Source: Clostridium sp. AM22-11AC (GTDB lineage Bacteria > Bacillota > Clostridia > Lachnospirales > Lachnospiraceae). From it: a stretch of 16,486 bases of DNA. The DNA lies in the NCBI RefSeq assembly GCF_003473545.1, contig NZ_QUCM01000035.1, positions 1-16,486 on the forward strand. The letters are read 5' to 3'. Positions 7,533 through 14,129 of this stretch are shown piece after piece (positions within the stretch are counted from its first letter, which is position 1; each line of letters opens with the position of its first letter). The notes under the pieces are model-generated. The model ran no database searches, was not told the origin of the DNA, and worked only from the letters and a program-made list of their open reading frames with translations. A program made the position numbers and the translations under genes.

Positions 7533-8103
7533 GTCGGTAATTCCTCCAATCATAGGAATTATTTTTTTTGTCATTTCCTTTTTCATCAACGCTACTGCTG
7601 GAAGCAGGCCAGTTGATTTTCCATTCAAAATATTCGTCCTCTGAAATCTCTCCGCTTTTTAGCTGTTCTTTTCGCAGAAACCATTCACGCAGAAATTCAT
7701 TTACCAGACCATAATCAATCCACATACCGACAGGGGCATGAGCGGGCCATTCATCACTATCATTATAGCAAACAGACTTATCATCAGAAGCGTTGCACTT
7801 GCCGGGATTGCAGACAAGCTGGAACAGATGAAAGGTATTGCGGTTGTCCTCGTCAAGCCAGAAAAAAGTCTGCATAATGTCCTCGGCACAGCCGGGGGCT
7901 TCGGTAATGAAATTGATATAATTGACATTCAAAATCCTGGCAATTTCCATGAGAGTATCTTTTTTGGGGACACGATAACCAGATTCATATTGTGCTACGC
8001 GAACATCAGCGTTCCGTTCTTCATATCCAAGTTTCAAGCCTAATTCCCGTTGTGTCAATCCCCGAAATGTGCGGATTCTCTTAATTCGTTCTCCCAGTAT
8101 CAT
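7525..8103 (-). CDS. Helix-turn-helix (XRE-type) regulator of the mobilizable element
   Basis: The 192-residue protein begins M-I-L-G-E-R-I-K-R-I-R-T-F-R-G-L-T-Q-R-E-L-G, a typical HTH_3/XRE DNA-binding domain (about 5-60, with R-V-A-Q-Y-E-S-G-Y-R-V-P). An uncharacterised acidic C-terminal part follows. ATG 8103 is chosen because the HTH homology starts there and AAAGGA lies 9 bases upstream; the frame runs farther upstream without family similarity. It is divergent from the excisionase-integrase operon, and the space between carries a promoter with repeated palindromes, the likely operators. The expected role is repression of excision and transfer genes. Its end overlaps the HEPN start by 8 bases, so the two are made from one message. 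Confidence 0.85.
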   Translation of the reverse strand: MILGERIKRIRTFRGLTQRELGLKLGYEERNADVRVAQYESGYRVPKKDTLMEIARILNVNYINFITEAPGCAEDIMQTFFWLDEDNRNTFHLFQLVCNPGKCNASDDKSVCYNDSDEWPAHAPVGMWIDYGLVNEFLREWFLRKEQLKSGEISEDEYFEWKINWPASSSSVDEKGNDKKNNSYDWRNYRHE

Positions 8104-8397
8104 AATCCTGTGTCCTTTCTGAAAAATTATATGGATAGCAACAAACATACAGGAATGACAGCAGCACATGTTAATGCAAGGCTTCTGACGAACATATACA
8201 GAGCGTTTGTCCTTTATAACAGCCCCTATTGAGAAGCAAACGCCCAGAGCCGCACTGACTAGGGTTGTGTATGCGTTTATATAGTATATCAAATTCTGCC
8301 ATCCTGCTCTTAGATAACATTGCGAATCTTCTCTTATCTCCTACATTGTAGCATACCTCAAATAATACGACAACAAAAACTTATCAGAAACGCTAAA

Positions 8398-8490
8398 TTT
8401 AATAAAAAAGATAAACTTAACAAAAATGCTATTGACAATAACAAAAATGTTAAGTATACTGAAAATACGAAATTTAACAAAAAAGTTAAA
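8398..8490 (+). promoter_or_regulatory. Strong promoter with an array of operator-like palindromes
   Basis: TTGACA (8432-8437), a 17-bp spacer and TATACT (8455-8460) form a near-consensus sigma-A promoter facing the excisionase gene. A palindrome of the form TTTAAC, six A-rich bases, GTTAAA is perfect at 8473-8490. Degenerate copies have the same 6-base spacer: TAAC/GTTA at 8439-8452, inside the promoter spacer; TTAAC/GCTAT at 8417-8432; and TTTAAT/GATAAA at 8398-8415. This layout fits repression by the divergent HTH protein. The 8104-8397 stretch has no gene that I can support. Confidence 0.8.
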
Positions 8491-8504
8491 AGGAGGATAT
8501 GTAT

Positions 8505-8693
8505 TTGAAAAGTGATTTATTTGTAACAGCCGGAGAAGTGGCGCAGGACTTAGGCATTTCCAAACCATTTGCTTATAAGCTGGTGCGGCAGATGAACGAA
8601 GAACTGGAAGCAAAAGGTTTTATCACAATCGCCGGACGAGTGAGCAGAAAATACTATGAAGAAAAATTTTATGGCATGGCACAGGCGAATTAG
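8505..8693 (+). CDS. Small HTH DNA-binding protein, putative excisionase
   Basis: A 62-residue protein with a helix-turn-helix segment (A-G-E-V-A-Q-D-L-G-I-S-K-P-F-A-Y-K-L-V-R-Q) and a basic tail (G-R-V-S-R-K-Y-Y-E-E-K-F-Y-G). Small HTH proteins directly before a tyrosine integrase usually act as excisionases or directionality factors in such elements; here this is inferred from position and size. TTG 8505 is chosen as the start because AGGAGG (8491-8496) is 8 bases away, whereas ATG 8499 would be only 2 bases from it. It is first in the operon with integrase, 15 bases upstream of it, under the 8432 promoter. Confidence 0.75.
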   Translation: MKSDLFVTAGEVAQDLGISKPFAYKLVRQMNEELEAKGFITIAGRVSRKYYEEKFYGMAQAN

Positions 8694-8708
8694 GAAAGGA
8701 GTGAGATT

Positions 8709-9794
8709 ATGGCGGCGTACAAAGACGAACAGCGGGGAACATGGTATGTGTCCTTTCACTATTATGACTGGACTGGTAAGAATTGCCGGAAAGTTAAGAG
8801 GGGATTTAAGACCAAACGGGAAGCAACAGAGTGGGAACGGCATTTCCGTATGAAAGAAGCGGCTGACTTGGATATGACTTTTGAGGAATTTGTTCAGGCA
8901 TACACAAGAGATATGAAGCCGAAACTGAAACACAATACCTGGCTGACGAAAGAGCATATCTTGAGGACAAAGCTACTGCCCTATTTCAAGGATAAGAAAA
9001 TGCGTGATATTCGTCCGAAAGATATTATCCAGTGGCAGAATGAACAGATTTCCTATCGTGATGAAAAAGGAAAGCCCTATGCTCCGACTTATTTGAAAAC
9101 TCTGCAATCAGAATTGAGTGCACTGTTTAATCATGCGGTACGGTTCTATGAACTGAAAAGCAATCCTGTTGTAAAGGCGGGGCCGTTGGGAAAGGGAAAA
9201 GCGGAGGAAATGTTGTTCTGGACAAAAGAGGAATATCTGAAATTCATTGAAGCGGTAAAGGACAAACCATATTCCTATCATGCGTTTCAGATATTGTACT
9301 GGTGCGGTTTACGAGTGGGCGAACTGTTAGCTCTCACGTCGCAGGATATTGATTTTGATAACAAAGTCATTCGGATAACAAAATCTTATCAGCGATTGGA
9401 GGGTAAAGATGTAATTACAGACCCGAAAACTCCGAAAAGCAAACGAAATGTAAGTATGCCGGATTTCTTATGTGAAGAACTGAAAGATTATATCGGCAGA
9501 TTATACGGGATTCTTCCCACTGACCGTATCTTTCATCTGACAAAAAGCTTTCTGCACCATGAAATGACAAGAGGGGCGGAAAAAGCGGGAGTGAAACGCA
9601 TTAGAATCCACGATTTGCGACATTCTCATGTATCACTGCTTATCAGCATGGGATTTTCGGCGGTATCAATCGGAAACAGGGTGGGGCATGAAAGCGTGGA
9701 TATTACTTATCGCTATGCTCATATGTTCCCGACGGAACAGACACAAATGGCAAAATTGCTGGATGAAGAATTTAAGGAGGGCGCAGAGGAATGA
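8709..9794 (+). CDS. int: Tyrosine site-specific integrase
   Basis: A 361-residue phage-type integrase that catalyses integration and excision of the element. An AP2-like arm-binding domain (about 3-46, with G-T-W-Y-V-S-F-H-Y-Y-D and F-K-T-K-R-E-A) is followed by a SAM-like core-binding domain (about 56-150) and the catalytic domain (about 170-350). Visible catalytic residues are R202 (G-L-R-V-G-E-L), a lysine in the K240-K245 stretch, H301 and R304 (H-D-L-R-H), H327 (G-H-E-S) and the nucleophile Y336 (Y-R-Y-A-H). Length and motifs are complete, so it is probably active. AAAGGAG lies upstream of ATG 8709. Its stop overlaps the MobC-like start by ATGA. The paired 11-bp-period repeats at the borders could be its arm or core sites (inference). 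Confidence 0.95.
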   Translation: MAAYKDEQRGTWYVSFHYYDWTGKNCRKVKRGFKTKREATEWERHFRMKEAADLDMTFEEFVQAYTRDMKPKLKHNTWLTKEHILRTKLLPYFKDKKMRDIRPKDIIQWQNEQISYRDEKGKPYAPTYLKTLQSELSALFNHAVRFYELKSNPVVKAGPLGKGKAEEMLFWTKEEYLKFIEAVKDKPYSYHAFQILYWCGLRVGELLALTSQDIDFDNKVIRITKSYQRLEGKDVITDPKTPKSKRNVSMPDFLCEELKDYIGRLYGILPTDRIFHLTKSFLHHEMTRGAEKAGVKRIRIHDLRHSHVSLLISMGFSAVSIGNRVGHESVDITYRYAHMFPTEQTQMAKLLDEEFKEGAEE

Positions 9795-10168
9795 GCGGCA
9801 CACACAAATATCCGACAATCAGTTTCCGTATCTCTCCGAGAGAGAGGGAAGAAATCGAAGCAAAGATTTTCACAAGTGGCATGAAGAAAAAAGATTATTT
9901 TGTCCGTTCCTGCATTTATAACCGGGTGTGCGTGGTAGGCAAGAAAGAAACAGTTTATCAGATTGTGGAACGGTTGCAGGAAATGGAGAATCGGCTGGTG
10001 GAACTGGCAGAGCAAATTGATGTCAAAAAGCCGGGGATTACTTCCGAAGAAATCAGAGATTTGCGGGAAGCCTATGAAGATATGCTGAAAGCAATTCTTT
10101 GGATGTTGGACGGTGCGAGGTATCTGTGGCAAGGCGAAGAAAAAAGCCCTGACAGCGGCAACTGTTAG
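9791..10168 (+). CDS. MobC-like relaxosome accessory protein
   Basis: A 125-residue protein with an N-terminal ribbon-helix-helix-like segment (Y-P-T-I-S-F-R-I-S-P-R-E-R-E-E-I-E-A-K-I) followed by K-K-K-D-Y-F-V-R-S-C, typical of mobilization MobC proteins that bind oriT and help the relaxase nick. The C-terminal half is helical and acidic with coiled-coil potential. It overlaps the integrase stop by ATGA, so it is translationally coupled. A hairpin covers its stop. The relaxase itself is 1.5 kb downstream, so the operon mixes integration and transfer functions. Confidence 0.75.
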   Translation: MSGTHKYPTISFRISPREREEIEAKIFTSGMKKKDYFVRSCIYNRVCVVGKKETVYQIVERLQEMENRLVELAEQIDVKKPGITSEEIRDLREAYEDMLKAILWMLDGARYLWQGEEKSPDSGNC

Positions 10169-10229
10169 GGCTGTGATAACTGGAAAACCTCTGTTATCAA
10201 CAATCACAATTCAAGTATAGCAGAGGTTT
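10145..10229 (+). terminator. Two inverted repeats between the MobC-like gene and the ATPase gene
   Basis: AGCCCTGACAG (10145-10155) pairs with CTGTTAGGGCT (10162-10172) with one G-T pair and covers the TAG stop. AAACCTCTG (10185-10193) pairs with CAGAGGTTT (10221-10229) around a 27-base loop. Neither has a good T-run, so attenuation or mRNA processing is as likely as true termination. Confidence 0.45.
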
Positions 10230-10268
10230 CTTCCGGTGACAACGAATTTTTCAAAAACGGAGGACATT

Positions 10269-11249
10269 ATGGCAGGAACGAGAACAGAATTACAGATGAT
10301 TAAAATGTCGGAGATACAGTCGCAGGAGGTGGCGTGGCTGTGGTTTCCGTTTATCCCTTATGGAAAGCTGACGATTGTACAAGGCGATCCGGGGGACGGT
10401 AAGACAACGCTTGTGCTGAACATAGCGGCGAAGCTGTCAAAAGGCGAGGGTCTGGACAGCAAAATGAAACTGACGGAGCCGCTGAATGTGATTTACCAGA
10501 GTGCGGAGGACGGGCTTGCAGATACGGTTAAGCCCCGTTTGGAAACGGCAGGAGCAAATTGTGAAAATATTTCCGTCATTGACGAGAGCATAAAATCACT
10601 TTCCATGATAGATGAACGTCTGGAAGAAGCAGTCATAAGGACAAAGGCGAAGCTACTGATTTTAGACCCGATACAGGCGTATCTCGGCGGCGGTATGGAT
10701 ATGAACCGGGCAAATGAAGCAAGGGATATGACAAAGAAGCTGGCGACTTTGGCGGAGAAATATCAATGTGCCATTGTACTTGTAGGGCACATGAACAAAG
10801 CGGCTGGAAATAAGGCAGCATATCGGGGCATGGGTTCCATTGATTTCTTTGCGGTGGCAAGGAGCGTCCTGCTGGTCGGCAGAGTGGAGGGCGAAGCGAA
10901 TATAAGGGCGGTAGTCCAGATAAAAAACAATCTGGCGGCGTTTGGGCACCCGAAAGCATTTGAGTTGTCGGAGGACGGTTTTCACTGGCTCGGAGATTAT
11001 GAGATTACCGCTGATGAAGTGTTGGGCGGTATCGCTCCGAAAGCGAATAAGCTGGAACAGGCGAAGCGTCTGCTCCGGGAAGTGGCAGAAACAAACAATG
11101 CCATGCAGAGCAATGAGATTTTCAATCTTGCAGAGGAACAGGGTATATCCAGACGGACGCTTGAAAATGCGAAAAAGGAATTGAGTATCAGAGCAAAGCG
11201 GATAAACAATTCGTGGTATTGGGAACTGGATAAAATCAAGCCGGAATAA
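10269..11249 (+). CDS. RepA/AAA_25-type ATPase, putative replicative helicase of the element
   Basis: A 326-residue RecA-fold ATPase. Walker A is G-D-P-G-D-G-K-T (39-46) and Walker B L-L-I-L-D-P (129-134). The block V-G-H-M-N-K-A-A-G-N-K-A-A-Y-R-G-M-G-S (172-190) matches RepA-like hexameric helicases, and a C-terminal winged-helix-like tail ends the protein. In mobilizable elements such proteins are thought to support autonomous replication after excision; that is family knowledge, not shown here. ATG 10269 is chosen because CGGAGGA ends five bases upstream; the frame's earlier GTG (10236) has no such site. No separate primase or initiator is nearby, so it may also act with host factors. Confidence 0.8.
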   Translation: MAGTRTELQMIKMSEIQSQEVAWLWFPFIPYGKLTIVQGDPGDGKTTLVLNIAAKLSKGEGLDSKMKLTEPLNVIYQSAEDGLADTVKPRLETAGANCENISVIDESIKSLSMIDERLEEAVIRTKAKLLILDPIQAYLGGGMDMNRANEARDMTKKLATLAEKYQCAIVLVGHMNKAAGNKAAYRGMGSIDFFAVARSVLLVGRVEGEANIRAVVQIKNNLAAFGHPKAFELSEDGFHWLGDYEITADEVLGGIAPKANKLEQAKRLLREVAETNNAMQSNEIFNLAEEQGISRRTLENAKKELSIRAKRINNSWYWELDKIKPE

Positions 11250-11257
11250 GGCAACAG

Positions 11258-11336
11258 CGCAACAATGCAGAGTATATAGAATTTGCGGGCTTGGTGTCTG
11301 CAAGGTTGCAAAAGATATAGACCTTGCGTTGTTGCG
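11258..11336 (+). promoter_or_regulatory. Folded leader upstream of the small gene
   Basis: CGCAACAA (11258-11265) pairs with TTGTTGCG (11329-11336). Nested inside, CAAGGT (11301-11306) pairs with ACCTTG (11321-11326). The fold ends 8 bases before the AAAAGGAGGG ribosome site for ATG 11358, so it may modulate translation of the next gene or be part of a cis element such as a replication origin downstream of the RepA-like gene. Confidence 0.4.
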
Positions 11337-11376
11337 GTCTTGAAAAGGAGGGCGAATATGATACGACAGCCAGAAT

Positions 11377-11523
11377 GTGAACAAATATTTTTACGAGAGT
11401 GAAGCCCGGAGGATTGCCGAACTCAATGAAATATTCGGAGATATAGAATTGACTGAGGCAGAAATGCGGACGCTGATATGGCTTGCCGGATGGGATGAAT
11501 ATACGATAGAAAATGTACTTTAG
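11377..11523 (+). CDS. Small conserved protein of the mobilizable element, probable 5' frameshift
   Basis: From GTG 11377 the frame reads 48 residues: N-K-Y-F-Y-E-S-E-A-R-R-I-A-E-L-N-E-I-F-G... ending W-L-A-G-W-D-E-Y-T-I-E-N-V-L. I recognise this as a small protein that commonly follows the RepA-like gene in such elements, without known function. The GTG has no ribosome site. The strong AAAAGGAGGG instead serves ATG 11358, which is in another frame and stops after 14 codons. A one-base difference between 11358 and the GTG, or in the T5 run near 11390, would join the strong start to the conserved frame. So this is either a frameshifted gene or one starting inefficiently at GTG. It has no membrane segment. 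Confidence 0.5.
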   Translation: MNKYFYESEARRIAELNEIFGDIELTEAEMRTLIWLAGWDEYTIENVL

Positions 11524-11557
11524 GCTATCCGAAAAGCTATAGCGGCGGAAGTAAAGC

Positions 11558-11700
11558 GGCGGCAACAGCCGCCCCGTCCGTAGGACGGAAAAGCCCCCGG
11601 CAGGGCGCAAAGGCAGCTTTTGATGGACGGAACGGCTGTCAAAAGTGCTTTTGCGTTACTTTCGACGAAAGTAACAAAGCTTATGCGCCGTATCCGGCGC
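11558..11700 (+). other. Cluster of hairpins upstream of the relaxase gene, putative oriT
   Basis: Several perfect hairpins follow one another: GGCGGC/GCCGCC (11558-11573), CCGTCC/GGACGG (11574-11588), GTTACTTTC/GAAAGTAAC with loop GAC (11655-11675) and GCGCCG/CGGCGC with loop TATC (11685-11700). CTTTTGA/TCAAAAG also flank a wider loop near 11615-11645. Origins of transfer for MobV relaxases typically lie just upstream of the mob gene and contain inverted repeats, so this is the likely nicking region. The nick site cannot be read off. Confidence 0.55.
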
Positions 11701-11731
11701 TGATTGCCCGGAAAGGGAGAAAGGATATTGA

Positions 11732-13102
11732 TTGAAGCGAACTATCAGCTTTATGACAGGAAAAGGCTCTGTCAACCATAATAGCAGAAAATTCCATGCA
11801 AAGAATACTGACCCGGAGCGAAGCTGTCTGAACGTGGAATATTGCAATGAAAATGTTAAGGACGTATATCACGAATTGTTTGATGAAGCGCTCACCCGGT
11901 ATAATGAGAAGCAGACCAGAAGTGACCGCCGGATTGACGATTATTATGAGAAAATCCGTTCCGGCAAACAGGAGAAGCCATTTCATGAGATTATCCTGCA
12001 AATTGGGGATAAGGACAACATGGGGGCAAAGACGGAGAACGGACGACTTGCGGCAAAGGTGCTGGATAAATATATGCGGGATTTCCAGCGGCGAAATCCT
12101 ACGTTAAGAGTATTTAGTGCCTATCTTCATATGGACGAAGCAACGCCCCACTTGCATATAGATTTTGTACCGTATACGACAGGAAGCAGGCGGGGGATTG
12201 ATACAAGAGTTTCTTTGAAACAGGCGTTATCTGCTCTCGGATTTAAGGGTGGCACAAGACGGGAAACAGAATTAAATCAGTGGGTGGCTTATGAAAAAGA
12301 GCAACTTGCCGCTGTCATGCGGGAATATGGAATTGAGTGGGAGAAGAAAGGCACACATGAAAAGCATTTATCTGTTTTGGACTTTGAGAAAAAGGAGCGG
12401 GCAAAGGAAGTCGCAGAATTGGAGCAATCTATTTCTGACGGAAAAGAGCGATTATCAGATATTCAGATTCAGCATAGAAAAGCAGTGCAGGAAACAGAGC
12501 AGATACGGCAGAAGGGCGAAGCAATCCGGCAGGAAGTGTCGGAACTTTCGGAAACAAGTGATTTGCTGAAGGAGCAGGCGACAACGCTGGCAGAGGACAA
12601 GAAAAAGCTGCTGTCTGATAATGTGAAATTGGAGAAGCAACAGAAGAAATTGCAACAAGATATTGAGAAAATGGTTCAGTCTAAGGCGGTTATGGAACGG
12701 AACATACACGCTTATGACGAGGACGAGAAGTGGCAGCTGCCTGAACCGGCGGCGTTGATGTCTGCAAAGGCTTATAAGGATAAAAAAGCTTTTCCGCTTG
12801 TGGAGAAATTGAAAGAAACGATAAAAGCACTGACAATTAAATGCGTCCAGCTTGCAGAACAGGGAAAGAAACTAAAAGAAAAAGTTACCCGGCAGGAGCA
12901 GCAGATCAGTCGCTTGACAGATAAGGTCATGGAGCAGAGCGACATTATTGACCGATTGCAGGAGAAAACGGCAGATTTGGGGCGTTTGGAACGCTATTTC
13001 GGCAGAGAACAGGTGCAGTCGATAGTTGAGCGGTCTAAGGCCCTGGAATGGGCAGAAAAGGAAAATAAACGTCCGAAACGTGTATTTGATGTGAGCAGAT
13101 AG
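11732..13102 (+). CDS. MobV-family relaxase (Mob_Pre)
   Basis: A 456-residue relaxase that nicks oriT and pilots the strand during mobilization by a helper conjugative system. The N terminus reads M-K-R-T-I-S-F-M-T-G-K-G-S-V-N-H-N-S-R-K-F, with H16 and R19 of motif I. The metal-binding motif III is H-M-D-E-A-T-P-H-L-H (H133, D135, E136, H140, H142). Residues about 210-320 and 385-440 are strongly predicted coiled coil (K/E/Q-rich heptads), as in MobV proteins. The start is TTG 11732 with GAAAGGAT 6-7 bases upstream. No break is visible, and length fits the family. The hairpin cluster before it is the probable oriT. The next gene starts 15 bases after its stop. Confidence 0.9.
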   Translation: MKRTISFMTGKGSVNHNSRKFHAKNTDPERSCLNVEYCNENVKDVYHELFDEALTRYNEKQTRSDRRIDDYYEKIRSGKQEKPFHEIILQIGDKDNMGAKTENGRLAAKVLDKYMRDFQRRNPTLRVFSAYLHMDEATPHLHIDFVPYTTGSRRGIDTRVSLKQALSALGFKGGTRRETELNQWVAYEKEQLAAVMREYGIEWEKKGTHEKHLSVLDFEKKERAKEVAELEQSISDGKERLSDIQIQHRKAVQETEQIRQKGEAIRQEVSELSETSDLLKEQATTLAEDKKKLLSDNVKLEKQQKKLQQDIEKMVQSKAVMERNIHAYDEDEKWQLPEPAALMSAKAYKDKKAFPLVEKLKETIKALTIKCVQLAEQGKKLKEKVTRQEQQISRLTDKVMEQSDIIDRLQEKTADLGRLERYFGREQVQSIVERSKALEWAEKENKRPKRVFDVSR

Positions 13103-13117
13103 GGGGGGATTGATAGA

Positions 13118-13432
13118 ATGACAGATATGGAGAAAAAAGTTATGGTTCGGCTGTGTGCGAAAATCCTTTCAGAAACAGATTTGTATGATACAGATATGGA
13201 AGTACGCAATCTAATTGACTGGATATGTGTGTCGGAGCAGATAAAATCAAACAATAACGAGATACGAAGTATAACCGGGGAATATAAGCGGATAGAGCCG
13301 GATTGCCGGGAGGGAGTGCGGACGCAGTTGGAGCACATGAAGTCACTCTGTAAAGAACGTGAGAGCTTGTATGAGAAGCAGAATGATTTGAAAGGGCAGA
13401 AGCAGAAAATCGAGAGAGCATTGGAACGGTAG
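13118..13432 (+). CDS. Small coiled-coil protein following the relaxase
   Basis: A 104-residue protein rich in K, E, R and Q with a predicted helical N-terminal part (M-E-K-K-V-M-V-R-L-C-A-K-I-L-S) and a C-terminal coiled coil (S-L-C-K-E-R-E-S-L-Y-E-K-Q-N-D-L). Small coiled-coil proteins of about this size often follow mob genes in Firmicute mobilizable elements, but I cannot name the family with confidence. It starts 15 bases after the relaxase stop with a G-rich site (GGGGGG) 9 bases before ATG 13118, so it is co-transcribed. A role in relaxosome assembly is a guess. Confidence 0.65.
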   Translation: MTDMEKKVMVRLCAKILSETDLYDTDMEVRNLIDWICVSEQIKSNNNEIRSITGEYKRIEPDCREGVRTQLEHMKSLCKERESLYEKQNDLKGQKQKIERALER

Positions 13433-13514
13433 GGATTTGGGGCATGGCGGCGGCTGTGTCCCTTATTTATTGTGGAAAAATTGCTAATGGTATGCTAAAA
13501 TCAAGGAGCAAAGA

Positions 13515-13605
13515 TAAAAACGCAACGTAAGAGAAAATCCCTTACAGAGCCGGTAGGTAGCCCGGCCGCATCATCTGGTATAAGTAACCCTCCCTCCGTA
13601 GGGTC
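13515..13605 (+). promoter_or_regulatory. Structured leader upstream of yjdF, candidate yjdF riboswitch
   Basis: The 214-base gap before the yjdF-like gene holds consecutive stems: GTAAG/CTTAC (13527-13545), GCCGG/CCGGC (about 13549-13567) and ACCCT/AGGGT (about 13587-13604). A good AAGGAGGA site follows at 13632-13639. A structured RNA called the yjdF motif, reported to sense azaaromatic compounds, is known from leaders of yjdF genes in Firmicutes. Position and stem content fit that, but I assign it from context rather than from a checked consensus. Confidence 0.5.
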
Positions 13606-13646
13606 GTCCATTCTTTGTTCATACAATCATTTAAGGAGGAATTGTC

Positions 13647-14062
13647 ATGGACAAAGTATCGGGCAGATTGACAGTATTTTTTGAGGAACCATTCTGGATA
13701 GGTGTGTTTGAGCGCATATCGGAGGGAAAATTATCTGTATGCAAGGTTACGTTTGGGGCGGAGCCGAAAGATTATGAGGTATACGATTTTGTTTTGAGAA
13801 ATTACTATCGACTGAAATTTAGTCCGGCTGTGGCAACTGATGTAAAAGAAGCTGGTCGCAATCCGAAACGGGACAGAGAGAAGTGCGGAAACAGGTACAG
13901 AATACCGGGATAGGAACGAAGTCGCAACAGGCTTTGAAATTACAGCAGGAGCAGTTGAAAACTGAACGTAAAGCTGTGAGCCGGGAACAACGGGAAGCAG
14001 AGAAACAGCGGCAGTTTGAACTGAAACAGCAGAAAAGGAAAGAGAAGCATAGGGGCAGGTAA
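13647..14062 (+). pseudogene. yjdF: yjdF-like gene (DUF2992), frameshifted
   Basis: The first frame gives M-D-K-V-S-G-R-L-T-V-F-F-E-E-P-F-W-I-G-V-F-E-R-I, a typical YjdF/DUF2992 opening, with F-G-A-E-P-K-D-Y-E-V-Y at about 35-45. After A-G-R-N-P-K-R the frame loses similarity and stops at 13911-13913. A second frame from about 13874 continues Q-R-E-V-R-K-Q and runs to TAA 14060-14062 with the K/Q/R/E-rich helical tail expected of the family. A one-base deletion near 13871-13873 therefore broke the gene; restored it would be about 138 residues. YjdF function is unknown; its homologues are linked to the yjdF riboswitch. It is last in the element core and precedes the AT-rich cargo. Confidence 0.8.
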
Positions 14063-14071
14063 CGCCTGCCC
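14053..14071 (+). terminator. Hairpin over the yjdF stop codon
   Basis: GGGCAGG (14053-14059) pairs with CCTGCCC (14065-14071) around a 5-base loop that contains the TAA stop. It marks the end of the GC-richer core. There is no immediate T-run, though GTTTTTAAAA follows about 20 bases later, so termination is plausible but not certain. Confidence 0.5.
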
Positions 14072-14129
14072 TTGGCCGCTTATAGGAGTTTTTAAAATTC
14101 AGATTAAAAAATGAAAGAGAGTAATACAT

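Noticed and set aside
7533..7628. HEPN-like gene starting at 7628
   Set aside because: This part is just the overlapping frame of the HTH gene; GGAGG and the start at 7532 fit better.
8103..8292. Longer N terminus of the HTH regulator from 8292
   Set aside because: The extension is cysteine-rich and unlike XRE proteins; a good ribosome site precedes ATG 8103, where homology begins.
9719..10207. Minus-strand 162-codon frame over the integrase end and MobC-like gene
   Set aside because: Shadow of real genes on the plus strand: no ribosome site, cysteine/phenylalanine-rich composition and no family resemblance. The same applies to the minus-strand frame at 10662-11384.
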